Assembly (NCBI GenBank): GCA_003367665.1
Contig: QKXI01000014.1
Location: forward strand, 124,001 to 188,000
Direction of reading: 5' to 3'
Source of the DNA: Leifsonia sp. ku-ls
Lineage (GTDB): Bacteria; Actinomycetota; Actinomycetes; Actinomycetales; Microbacteriaceae
Length of the DNA: 64,000 nt
The position numbers were made by a program, and so were the translations under genes. Under the pieces are notes generated by a model. The model saw only the letters and a program-made list of their open reading frames with translations, searched no databases and was not told where the DNA came from. Positions within the stretch are counted from its first letter, which is position 1; every line of letters begins with the position of its first letter. Positions 1-7,140 of this stretch are shown in pieces.

Positions 1-30
1 GTGCGCTTCGCGAACAAATTGGGTCATGAC

Positions 31-42
31 GAGAGCGCTCTC
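31..42. promoter_or_regulatory. LacI-type operator core GAGAGCGCTCTC
   Basis: This perfect 12-bp palindrome equals the core of the two operators in front of the beta-glucosidase ABC operon near 54.6 kb. It lies 18 bp before the first gene of the window and close to the left edge, so it may control that gene or a gene beyond the edge. The palindrome is seen directly; binding by the LacI protein encoded at 48765-49787 is inferred. Confidence 0.5.
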
Positions 43-60
43 TTGTGACAGGCTTCGGAC

Positions 61-366
61 ATGAAGGAATCTCACAGTGCCGAACTGACGGAGCCGGCAT
101 CCGTACACGGACCGGGCCGTGCCCCGGCTGGGATGCCCCTCACGATCCGCCTGGGGGAGCGAGAGTATGCCGCCCTGGTGCGTATCGCCCGCGCGCGGGA
201 GACCACCGCGGCCGCTCTCGTCGAGCAGCTCGTCCTGCACGCGCTCACCAAGACAGACGTGCCGCCACCGGCGGATTCGCACCCGGCGCGCCGTCATACG
301 ACGTACGAGGAGGCGACGGCAGGCTTCCGCCGCGACGCCGCCGTGAGGACGGCGCCCGACATGTAG
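61..366 (+). CDS. small hypothetical protein, ribbon-helix-helix-like segment
   Basis: This 101-residue protein is not a family I can name. Residues 26-63 (a beta-like stretch TIRLGEREY followed by two helices) resemble the layout of an Arc/CopG ribbon-helix-helix DNA-binding domain, which would suit a small regulator or antitoxin. No toxin-like partner follows within the window. A LacI-type operator core lies just upstream at 31-42. There is no clear Shine-Dalgarno sequence before the ATG. The gene call rests on frame length and on the actinobacterial look of the protein; the function is a guess. Confidence 0.55.
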   Translation: MKESHSAELTEPASVHGPGRAPAGMPLTIRLGEREYAALVRIARARETTAAALVEQLVLHALTKTDVPPPADSHPARRHTTYEEATAGFRRDAAVRTAPDM

Positions 367-430
367 GCGCCGATCGTTGCGCGTCCGCCAGTGTCACCAT
401 TCTCACAGCGGGCGTACAGTCCACGAGGTG

Positions 431-877
431 ATGAACCGAAGACTCGCCGCCGCCGCGGTGGCGGCAGTGCTCGTCGGCGCTCTCGCGGGCTGTTCCGCCG
501 ACGACTCCGCCCGCAGCGCGCTCTCGCAGTCCGCGGGCAGCGCCGCCTCGTCGGCCCGCGCCGCCGGACTGGTGCTCGGCCAGCACGAGGGCGACCGGGT
601 GCTCTCCACCGTCCTGGACACCGGCCTGACGGACGCCGCCGACCGTCTGGCCACCGAGGCCCAGTCCGTCGCCACCCTGACCGCGCTCGGCGGCATCGGC
701 GTCAGCCGCGACCGCATCCTGGCCGACATCCGCGCGGCGCAGGACCAGGTCGCCTCCGCGCAGCGCGCGTCCGCCGCCGGACGAGACTCGGGCGACGCCC
801 TCGACCGTCAGCGCCGCGCGCTCGACCGTCTCGCGCAGCAGTTGGACGCCGCGTCCAAGAGGCTGGAGCAGGGATGA
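431..877 (+). CDS. lipoprotein with helical, coiled-coil-like mature part
   Basis: The 148-residue product starts with MNRRLAAAAVAAVLVGALAGC, a signal peptide ending in a lipobox (LAGC), so it should be lipid-anchored outside the membrane. The mature part is Ala/Ser/Arg-rich with heptad-like spacing near the C-terminus (residues 100-148), suggesting a long helix. The stop codon overlaps the ATG of the NRAMP-like transporter gene by 4 bp, so the two are translationally coupled and the lipoprotein may be an extracytoplasmic partner of the transporter. An upstream GTG in frame gives an implausible leader, so ATG 431 was chosen. No named domain is recognised. Confidence 0.8.
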   Translation: MNRRLAAAAVAAVLVGALAGCSADDSARSALSQSAGSAASSARAAGLVLGQHEGDRVLSTVLDTGLTDAADRLATEAQSVATLTALGGIGVSRDRILADIRAAQDQVASAQRASAAGRDSGDALDRQRRALDRLAQQLDAASKRLEQG

Positions 878-2106
878 AGGGCCTCTTCGCCGTCGCGCTC
901 GGTGTCCTGACCGCCATCGGCGGCTTCGTCGACATCGGTGACCTCGTCACCAGCAGCGTCGTCGGGTCCCGGTTCGGCCTGACCCTCGCCTGGGTGCTCG
1001 TGCTCGGCACGGTCGGCATCTGCCTCTTCGCACAGATGTCGGGCCGGGTCGCGGCGGTCAGCGGGCGGGCAACCTTCGAGATCATTCGGGAGCGGCTGGG
1101 CGCGCGCCTGGCGGTGGCGAACCTGTCCGCGTCGTTCCTCATCAACCTGCTGACCCTCACCGCGGAGATCGGCGGCATCGCGCTGGCGATGCAGCTCGCC
1201 TCGAGCATCGAGCCCGCGCTGTGGTTCCCGGTGGCCGCGTTCGCCGTGTGGATCGTCGTCTGGCGCGTGAAGTTCTCGATCCTGGAGAACGTCACCGGAC
1301 TGCTCGGGCTCGCGCTGGTCGTGTTCGCGGTCGCCATCTTCTTCCTGCACCCCGACTGGTCGTCGCTCGCCTCGCAGGCGTTGCAGCAGCCATCGCCGCA
1401 CACCGACGAGTCCCCGGCCACCTACTGGTACTACGCTGTCGCGCTGTTCGGCGCGGCGATGACCCCGTACGAGGTGTTCTTCTTCTCCTCCGGCGCGATC
1501 GAGGAGAAGTGGAAGCCGAAGGACCTCGCCCAGTCGCGCGTCAACGTCCTCGTCGGCTTCCCGCTCGGCGCGGTGCTCTCGCTGTCGATCGCCGCGTGCG
1601 CCGCCATCGTGCTGCTCCCGAAGGGCATCGCGGTCACCTCGCTCTACGAGACGGCGCTGCCGATCGCGCAGGCGTTCGGCAAGATCGGTCTGATCGTCGC
1701 GATCCTCGGCTTCGTCGCCGCGACCTTCGGCGCCTCGTTGGAGGTGACGCTGTCGAGCGGCTACACCATCGCCCAGTTCCTCGGCTGGCCGTGGGGCAAG
1801 TTCCGCCGGCCGGCCAGCGCCTCCCGGTTCCACGCGGTGATGATCCTGTCGCTGGTCGTCGCGCTCGGCATCCTGTTCACCGGCGTCGATCCGGTGCAGG
1901 TGACCGAGATCTCCGTCGTCTTCTCGGCGATCGCCCTGCCGTTGACGTACCTGCCGATCCTGATCATCGCCAATGATCCGAAGTACATGGGCGATCGCGT
2001 CAACGGCAGGGTGACCAACGTCTTCGGGCTGATCTTCCTCGCAATCATCCTGGTGGCGTCCGTCGCCGCCATCCCGCTCATGATCGTGACAGGAGCCGGA
2101 GCATGA
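874..2106 (+). CDS. divergent NRAMP-family metal-ion transporter
   Basis: A 410-residue membrane protein with about ten to eleven hydrophobic segments and the NRAMP (SLC11) fold signature. Canonical NRAMP proteins coordinate Mn/Fe with DPGN in helix 1 and MPH in helix 6. Here helix 1 reads D20-I-G-D23 and helix 6 reads T197-P-Y-E200, so the metal-selecting methionine is replaced and two acidic residues are gained. Such changes are known in NRAMP-related Mg/Mn transporters, so the substrate is more likely a hard divalent cation than iron; this is inference. The gene is coupled upstream to a lipoprotein gene and downstream (ATGA) to two PRC-barrel-like proteins. Confidence 0.85.
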   Translation: MKGLFAVALGVLTAIGGFVDIGDLVTSSVVGSRFGLTLAWVLVLGTVGICLFAQMSGRVAAVSGRATFEIIRERLGARLAVANLSASFLINLLTLTAEIGGIALAMQLASSIEPALWFPVAAFAVWIVVWRVKFSILENVTGLLGLALVVFAVAIFFLHPDWSSLASQALQQPSPHTDESPATYWYYAVALFGAAMTPYEVFFFSSGAIEEKWKPKDLAQSRVNVLVGFPLGAVLSLSIAACAAIVLLPKGIAVTSLYETALPIAQAFGKIGLIVAILGFVAATFGASLEVTLSSGYTIAQFLGWPWGKFRRPASASRFHAVMILSLVVALGILFTGVDPVQVTEISVVFSAIALPLTYLPILIIANDPKYMGDRVNGRVTNVFGLIFLAIILVASVAAIPLMIVTGAGA

Positions 2107-2507
2107 ACGACCGCCCGAACCTGCCGTCGCCTCCCGCCGTCGCCGGCCGCGTCCTCGATGCGCGCCTGGAGCTGCTCGACCGGCAGATCCTCGACCCGCA
2201 CGACGTGCCCGTCAGCACGGTCGACGACCTCGAACTGTCCACGCCGGAGAACCTCGCGCACCTCGACCCGCAGAATCCGCCGGTGGTGCAGGCGCTGCTG
2301 ACCGGGCCGATCCTGCTGACCAGGATCTTCGGCGGCCGGCTCCCGGACTCGCGGTTCGTGCGCATCCCGTGGAAGGTCGTCGCAGAGGTCGAGACGGTGG
2401 TGAAGGTCGGCGTGGCGGCCGACTCGCTCGACGCCAGCTGGACCGAGCGGTGGATGCGCGACCACGTCATCGCCCGCATCCCGGGAGGCCGCCATGATCC
2501 TGAGTGA
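2103..2507 (+). CDS. PRC-barrel-like protein 1 of transporter operon
   Basis: A soluble 134-residue protein. The segment GRVLDARLELLDRQILDP followed by DVPVSTVDDLEL resembles a PRC-barrel-type beta fold, which often serves as an adaptor or regulatory module beside membrane proteins. Its ATG overlaps the stop of the NRAMP-like gene and its 3' end overlaps the next gene by 14 bp, so it belongs to the same translational chain. The central part names a sequence LLTRIFGGRLPDSRFVRIPW that may be a surface loop. A role in controlling metal transport is inferred from position only; the domain call is tentative. Confidence 0.75.
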   Translation: MNDRPNLPSPPAVAGRVLDARLELLDRQILDPHDVPVSTVDDLELSTPENLAHLDPQNPPVVQALLTGPILLTRIFGGRLPDSRFVRIPWKVVAEVETVVKVGVAADSLDASWTERWMRDHVIARIPGGRHDPE

Positions 2508-2838
2508 CCTCCTCGGCAGTCCGGTGCTCACGGCCGACGGCGAGCGGCTCGGCGTCGTCGTCGACGCACGCCTCGCGATGGACGGGGCGCCGGAGGGCAT
2601 GCTCGCCGTCACGCGCCTGTACGGACTGGTGGTGAGCCCGCACTCGCACAGCTCCTTCGCCGGCTACGAGCGGACCGGCGTGAACGCCCCGGCGCTGATC
2701 GCGCGCCTCCTGCGCTGGCGCGCCCGCGGCTCCGTGCTCGTGCTCTGGTCGGATCTCGCCTCCTTCTCCGACGACGTCGTGCGGCTGAAGCCCGGAGCCA
2801 CCCTCTACTCCCCGCGGCTGCAGGAGGCGCAGCGCTGA
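2494..2838 (+). CDS. PRC-barrel domain protein 2 of transporter operon
   Basis: A 114-residue protein beginning MILSDLLGSPVLTADGERLGVVVDARL, which is the typical opening of a PRC-barrel domain (a strand, a turn with GERLG, then V-V-D-A). It is the last gene of the lipoprotein, NRAMP-like transporter, PRC-like, PRC block and overlaps the preceding gene by 14 bp in another frame. PRC-barrel proteins act as protein-protein adaptors, and pairs of them next to NRAMP-like transporters suggest a cytoplasmic regulatory or sensing role. No enzyme motif is visible. Confidence 0.8.
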   Translation: MILSDLLGSPVLTADGERLGVVVDARLAMDGAPEGMLAVTRLYGLVVSPHSHSSFAGYERTGVNAPALIARLLRWRARGSVLVLWSDLASFSDDVVRLKPGATLYSPRLQEAQR

Positions 2839-2926
2839 CCGCGCACATGTCAAGGGGTCACGCGGCCGCCGGTCCGCGGGTTGCGTGGAGTACGGGACAA
2901 CCTGACCGCTCGTGAAGGGAGCAACC

Positions 2927-3421
2927 ATGACCACCGCAGACCCGTCCGACCGCCGCTTCGCCGACCGGGACGACCGGCGCTACGCGGGCACGGCCGTCCA
3001 GAAGGCGGCGCTGATCTTCGGCATCGTGTTCCTCGTGGTCGGCATCGCCGGCTTCATCCCCGGCATCACGTCGAACTACGACCAGCTGTCGTTCGCCGGG
3101 CACGGCTCTGGCGCGCTGCTGCTCGGCCTGTTCCAGGTGTCCGTGCTGCACAACCTCGTGCACCTGCTGTACGGCGTGGCCGGTCTCGCGTTCGCGAGGT
3201 CGCGGATCGGGTCGCGCAACTACCTCGTCATCGGCGGCATCGTCTACGCCGTGATCTGGCTCTACGGCCTGTTCTTCTCGGGCGACCACCCGGCGAACTT
3301 CGTGCCGCTGAACAGCGCGGACAACTGGCTGCACCTGATCCTCGCCGTCGTGATGATCCTGCTCGGGGTCTTCCTGAGCCCGCGGGGAGCGGGGGTCGAC
3401 CGTCCGGCGACGCGCGTCTGA
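2927..3421 (+). CDS. DUF4383 membrane protein
   Basis: A 164-residue protein with a charged N-terminus (to about residue 25) and four hydrophobic helices. The stretch SVLHNLVHLLYGVAGL and the following repeat-like NYLVIGGIVY and NWLHLILAV segments are typical of the DUF4383 family of actinobacteria, whose function is unknown. GAAGGGAGCAACC before the ATG gives a usable ribosome site and decides for 2927 rather than the in-frame GTG at 2912. It stands 5 bp from the following P450 gene, so the two may be co-transcribed. Confidence 0.88.
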   Translation: MTTADPSDRRFADRDDRRYAGTAVQKAALIFGIVFLVVGIAGFIPGITSNYDQLSFAGHGSGALLLGLFQVSVLHNLVHLLYGVAGLAFARSRIGSRNYLVIGGIVYAVIWLYGLFFSGDHPANFVPLNSADNWLHLILAVVMILLGVFLSPRGAGVDRPATRV

Positions 3422-3425
3422 GGCC

Positions 3426-4676
3426 GTGCCGATGCTCGACAGCACCCTGAGGTTCGTGCGCGACGGCTACCTTTTCGGCACGCGGGGCTTCCGCGCTGCG
3501 GGGAGCGACCGTTTCCGCACCCGGCTGCTCGGCCGGCCGGTGCTCGTCCTCCGCGGCGCGGACGCCGCCCGCTTCTTCTACGAGGGCGGGCGGTTCGCGC
3601 GCGACGGGGCGATGCCGCGCTCGGTGCTGACGCTGCTGCAGGACGAGGGGAGCGTGCAGTCGCTGGAGGGCGAGGCGCACCGGCGGAGGAAGGAGCTGTT
3701 CCTCGGGCTGCTGAGCGGCCCGAGCGGGGGCGCGCTGGTGCAGCGCTTCCGCGACGACTTCCTGCGCGCCGCCGCCTCGGCAGGCACCGGCGAGGTGGTG
3801 CTGCTCGACCTCGCCCACGACGTCCTCACCGAGGCGGTGTGCGCGTGGGCCGGCCTCCCGGACGCGGTCTCGGACGACCTCCGCCGCTCCGGAGTCCTCG
3901 CGGGGATGGTGGACGCCGCGGGAACGGTGGGGCCGGAGAACTGGGCCGCGCGCGTCCGCCGATCGCGCGCCGAACGCCTGCTGGCCGCCGCCGTGCGGGC
4001 TCAACGCGAGCGGCGGTCGGCGCCCGGGGATTCCGCGCTCGCGGTGGTGTCCGCCTACGTCGAGCCGTCCGCGGCGGGGTCGACGGCGCCCCTCCCCGCC
4101 GAGGTGGCCGCCGTGGAGCTGCTCAACCTGCTGCGACCGGTGGTCGCGGTGGGGCGGTACGTCGTGTTCTCGGCGCTCGCCCTGCACCGTCACCCCGGCT
4201 GGCGGGAGGCCATCGCGGCCGGCGATGACTCCGCGGCGCACTGGTTCGCGCAGGAGGTGCGCCGGTTCTACCCGTTCTTCCCGGTGATCGGCGGCCGGGC
4301 GACGCGCGATCTGGACTGGTCGGGCGAGCGCGTGCGGAAGGGCGACTGGGTGCTGCTCGACCTGTACGGCACGACGCACGATCCGGCGATCTGGGAGCAG
4401 CCGGACCGCTTCCTGCCGCAGCGCTTCGACGGCCTCGTGGTCGAGCCGAACACGCTCATCCCGCAGGGCGGTGGCGACTACCAGGCCGACCACCGCTGCC
4501 CGGGGGAGCCGGTCACGGTCGAGCTGGTCGAGGCGGCGATCCGGATGCTCACGCGGGAGCTCGAGTACGACGTCCCGGAGCAGGACCTCCGCGTGAGCCT
4601 GCGCACCTTCCCGGCGCGGCCGCGCAGCGGCTTCCTCGTGTCCGGGATGCGCGCGAAGCAGCCGGCGGCGGCATGA
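3426..4676 (+). CDS. cytochrome P450 of the CYP152 fatty-acid peroxygenase type
   Basis: A 416-residue heme-thiolate protein. The cysteine pocket reads HRCPGE with Cys358 as axial ligand, preceded by IPQGGGDY. In the I helix the usual acid-alcohol pair is absent and R237-P238 is present, the mark of CYP152 enzymes, in which the substrate carboxylate plus Arg lets the heme use hydrogen peroxide. Residue Gln78 sits where hydroxylating members have Gln and the alkene-forming OleT has His, so alpha/beta hydroxylation of fatty acids is the likelier reaction. GTG 3426 is used; ATG 3432 is possible. The stop overlaps the next gene (ATGA). Confidence 0.9.
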   Translation: MPMLDSTLRFVRDGYLFGTRGFRAAGSDRFRTRLLGRPVLVLRGADAARFFYEGGRFARDGAMPRSVLTLLQDEGSVQSLEGEAHRRRKELFLGLLSGPSGGALVQRFRDDFLRAAASAGTGEVVLLDLAHDVLTEAVCAWAGLPDAVSDDLRRSGVLAGMVDAAGTVGPENWAARVRRSRAERLLAAAVRAQRERRSAPGDSALAVVSAYVEPSAAGSTAPLPAEVAAVELLNLLRPVVAVGRYVVFSALALHRHPGWREAIAAGDDSAAHWFAQEVRRFYPFFPVIGGRATRDLDWSGERVRKGDWVLLDLYGTTHDPAIWEQPDRFLPQRFDGLVVEPNTLIPQGGGDYQADHRCPGEPVTVELVEAAIRMLTRELEYDVPEQDLRVSLRTFPARPRSGFLVSGMRAKQPAAA

Positions 4677-5626
4677 CGGTCGACGCCGAGTACGTGCTCC
4701 CGCTGCGCTGGGCCGACGACGCCGGGCTCGACGAGCTGGTCGGCTACCTGACCGGACTACGGGAGGTGGTCGACGTGACCGTCGTCGACGGCTCCGACCC
4801 GGAGCGGTTCGCCGCGCACGCACGAGCGTTCCCGGCGGGCGTGCGACACCTGCCGGTCGAGCCGTGGCCGGGCCGCAACGGAAAGGTCGCCGGCGTCATG
4901 ACCGGCCTGCGCACGGCGCGGCACGAGCGCGTCGTGCTCGCGGACGACGACGTGCGCTACGACGAGGGCGGGCTTCGGGCGGTCGTCGGGATGCTCGACG
5001 CGGGCGACCTGGTCCGCCCGCAGAACGTGTTCGTCCCCGCGCCGTGGCACGCGCGCTGGGACACGGGCCGCACGCTCCTCAACCGCGCGCTCGGCCACGA
5101 CTACCCCGGCACCCTCGCGGTGCGTCGCGGAGTCGTGCTCGCGGCGGGCGGGTACGACGGCGACGTGCTGTTCGAGAACCTGGAGCTCATCCGCACCGTG
5201 CGCGCCGCCGGAGGTCGGGTCGTCACCGCGGATGCGCTCGGCATCGCGCGTCGGCCGCCGGAGCTGCGACACTTTCTCCGGCAGCGGGTGCGGCAGGCCT
5301 ACGACGACTTCGCGCAGCCCGTCCGGCTCACCGCGGAACTGGCGGTCCTCCCGCTCGCCCTCGTCGCGCTGCGACGTCCCGCACGGTTGCTCGCCGCGGC
5401 CGCCGGTGTCGTGGCGCTCGCCGAGGTCGGCCGCCGACGCGCGGGCGGCCGCCGGCTGTTCCCCGCCGCGGCCGCGCTGTGGGCGCCGCTCTGGCTGGCC
5501 GAGCGTTCGGTGTGCGTGTGGCTCGCCCTCGGCGCCCGCCTGCGCGGCGGCGTCCGCTACTCCGACGGCCGCCTCCGCCGCGCCGCCACGCCGCTGCGCA
5601 CCCTCCGCCGGCGCTTAGGGGGCTGA
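4673..5626 (+). CDS. membrane-associated family 2-like glycosyltransferase
   Basis: A 317-residue protein with a GT-A-like domain: an early strand with VDVTVVDGSDP, the WPGRNGKVAGVMTGL segment, the metal motif A-D-D-D (residues 99-102 area) and a C-terminal QRVRQAYDDF element like the acceptor-side QxxRW motif. Hydrophobic stretches follow at about residues 222-240 and 243-260 and 265-290, so the enzyme sits on the membrane. Its ATG overlaps the stop of the CYP152 gene, implying linked translation and perhaps glycosylation of a hydroxylated lipid made by the P450. Donor and acceptor sugars cannot be read. Confidence 0.82.
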   Translation: MTVDAEYVLPLRWADDAGLDELVGYLTGLREVVDVTVVDGSDPERFAAHARAFPAGVRHLPVEPWPGRNGKVAGVMTGLRTARHERVVLADDDVRYDEGGLRAVVGMLDAGDLVRPQNVFVPAPWHARWDTGRTLLNRALGHDYPGTLAVRRGVVLAAGGYDGDVLFENLELIRTVRAAGGRVVTADALGIARRPPELRHFLRQRVRQAYDDFAQPVRLTAELAVLPLALVALRRPARLLAAAAGVVALAEVGRRRAGGRRLFPAAAALWAPLWLAERSVCVWLALGARLRGGVRYSDGRLRRAATPLRTLRRRLGG

Positions 5627-5628
5627 GC

Positions 5629-5688
5629 ATTCGTGCCGAATGAGCGCCACTCCTGCCGAATCGCGGCGATTCGGCACGAATCGCCGCG
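5629..5688. repeat. palindromic intergenic element, family A (ATTCGTGCCGAAT)
   Basis: Starting 3 bp after the glycosyltransferase stop codon, ATTCGTGCCGAAT (5629-5641) is repeated in inverted form at 5669-5681. A 12-bp perfect stem, CGCGGCGATTCG at 5662-5673 with its complement at 5677-5688 (3-nt loop), competes with a second stem, 5655-5663 with 5667-5675. The same core, with GA for GC, recurs as an array at 18700-18798. It could serve as a terminator, but the repeated sequence indicates a dispersed element. Confidence 0.75.
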
Positions 5689-5736
5689 CCTGGCAAGCGG
5701 CTTGACGGAAGGGCCGACCGCCGGTTGCCTCGGGAT

Positions 5737-6774
5737 ATGACACCACGCATCACCCCGCGGGGGCCGGTGAGCGAGGCGCTGCTGGACGCGCTGCAGACCG
5801 ACCCCTCGATTCCGTCGGACGCCGTCGTCCGTTTCACCGACCGCGCTGCGGAGGCTCTCGCCGCGCAGCCCGACCTCCTCGCCGACGAGGACCTCCAGCT
5901 GACCCTGTTCATCCTCTACGGCCTCCACTACGGCGACACCGTCGACGCCGACGACGAGTGGGAGTGGCATCCGGAGCTCCTGCGCACGCGGCGCTCCATC
6001 GAGCGCGAGTACGAGCGGCAACTGCGCGAGCGCGTGCCGGTCGGCGACCTGCCGGAGCCCACCGCCGACGCGGTCGCCGCGCACCTGTTCGAGCTCACCG
6101 CCGAGGACGCAGGGCCCAGCCTCTCCCGCTACCTCGCAAAGAAGGCGACCCAGGAGCAGGCGGTCGAGTTTGTCATCCACCGCTCCATCTACACGCGCAA
6201 GGAGGCGGACCCGCACTCGTGGGCCATCCCTCGGCTCACCGGCCGGGCGAAGGCCGCGCTCGTCGAGGTGCAGGCGGACGAGTACGGGGGTGGCCGGCCC
6301 GAGCGCATCCACGCCGAGATCTTCGGCCGGACCATGCGCAACCTCGGGCTCGACGACGCCTACGGCGCCTACGTCGACAACGTGCCGGCCAGCACGCTCG
6401 CGTCGTTCACGATGATGTCGATGTTCGGCCTCAACCGCAGCCTGCGCGGGGCGATCACGGGTCACCTGGCGGCGTTCGAGATGACCTCGTCCATCCCGAA
6501 CCGGTTCTACGGCAACGGCTTCCGGAGGCTCGGCTACGACGACGACGTCACCTGGTACTACGACGAGCACGTGGAGGCGGATGCCGTGCACGAGCAGATC
6601 GCCGGCCGCGACCTCGTCGGCGGGCTCGCGGAGCAGCATCCCGAGCTCCTGCCCGACATCGTCTTCGGCGCCGCCGCCTGCCTGTACGTCGACGGCCTGG
6701 CCGGCCAGCGCATGCTGGAGGCGTTCGAGGCCGGCCGCAGTTCGCTGCGGCAACCGGTGGCGGTGGCGGCATGA
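5737..6774 (+). CDS. heme-oxygenase-like iron-containing redox protein
   Basis: A 345-residue, mostly helical protein that matches the pattern of the 'iron-containing redox enzyme' group of the heme-oxygenase-like di-iron fold. Candidate ligands are seen in EVQADEYGGGRPERIHAEIF (Glu, Asp, Glu, His) and in YYDEHVEADAVHEQI (Glu/His x Glu/Asp, His). Members of this fold include UndA, CADD-like and other small-molecule oxidases, so the substrate cannot be named. Its ATG overlaps nothing upstream, but its stop overlaps the CDGSH gene. The start at 5737 was chosen over TTG 5725 because TTG is a rare start; no good ribosome site is visible. Confidence 0.82.
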   Translation: MTPRITPRGPVSEALLDALQTDPSIPSDAVVRFTDRAAEALAAQPDLLADEDLQLTLFILYGLHYGDTVDADDEWEWHPELLRTRRSIEREYERQLRERVPVGDLPEPTADAVAAHLFELTAEDAGPSLSRYLAKKATQEQAVEFVIHRSIYTRKEADPHSWAIPRLTGRAKAALVEVQADEYGGGRPERIHAEIFGRTMRNLGLDDAYGAYVDNVPASTLASFTMMSMFGLNRSLRGAITGHLAAFEMTSSIPNRFYGNGFRRLGYDDDVTWYYDEHVEADAVHEQIAGRDLVGGLAEQHPELLPDIVFGAAACLYVDGLAGQRMLEAFEAGRSSLRQPVAVAA

Positions 6775-6977
6775 CCGGGCACGAGGAGGAGCCGGTCATC
6801 GTCGCCTGCCCCGACGGGCCGCTGCTGGTGCGCGGCCACATCGACCTGACCACGCCCGACGGGACGCCGATCGAGCAGCACCGCCGCACGGTCGCGCTGT
6901 GCCGCTGCGGCGTGTCGACCATCAAGCCGTTCTGCGACGGAAGCCACAAGGCGGTGCACTTCCGCACCGACCGCTGA
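6771..6977 (+). CDS. CDGSH-type [2Fe-2S] protein
   Basis: A 68-residue protein whose C-terminal half carries CRCGVSTIKPFCDGSH, a full CxCx2SxxxPxCDGxH motif: three Cys and one His hold a [2Fe-2S] cluster. The N-terminal half contains GPLLVRGHIDLTTPDG, a strand-rich part common to bacterial members. The ATG overlaps the stop of the di-iron redox gene, which suggests that it passes electrons to, or supplies iron-sulfur chemistry for, that enzyme. The coupling is seen; the electron-transfer role is inferred. Confidence 0.93.
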   Translation: MTGHEEEPVIVACPDGPLLVRGHIDLTTPDGTPIEQHRRTVALCRCGVSTIKPFCDGSHKAVHFRTDR

Positions 6978-7011
6978 CCGCATCCACTATCAAGGAAAGG
7001 AGGGAGCCGGA

Positions 7012-7131
7012 ATGTCCGACCCCCAGCACACCGAGAACGACCGCCATGATGAGAACACGGAGGCGGAGCAGCAGATCGTCGACAAGCCGTCGCAGGCGGA
7101 AGGCGACGAGGGCGACAGCGACGCCGGCTGA
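7012..7131 (+). CDS. 39-residue acidic small protein
   Basis: A short reading frame encodes MSDPQHTENDRHDENTEAEQ followed by 19 further residues, ending GDSDAG. It has a strong ribosome site (AAGGAGG, spaced 9 bp from the ATG) and is followed 9 bp later by the next gene with its own GAGGAG-like site, so it sits as a regular member of the block. The protein is highly acidic and lacks hydrophobic residues, so it is probably disordered. Function unknown. Support comes from ribosome site and spacing, not from homology. Confidence 0.6.
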   Translation: MSDPQHTENDRHDENTEAEQQIVDKPSQAEGDEGDSDAG

Positions 7132-7140
7132 GGAGGCCGA

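Noticed and set aside
3426-4676. Alkene-forming OleT-type activity for the P450
   Set aside because: The position that carries His in OleT is Gln78 here, which favours hydroxylation; decarboxylation cannot be fully excluded.
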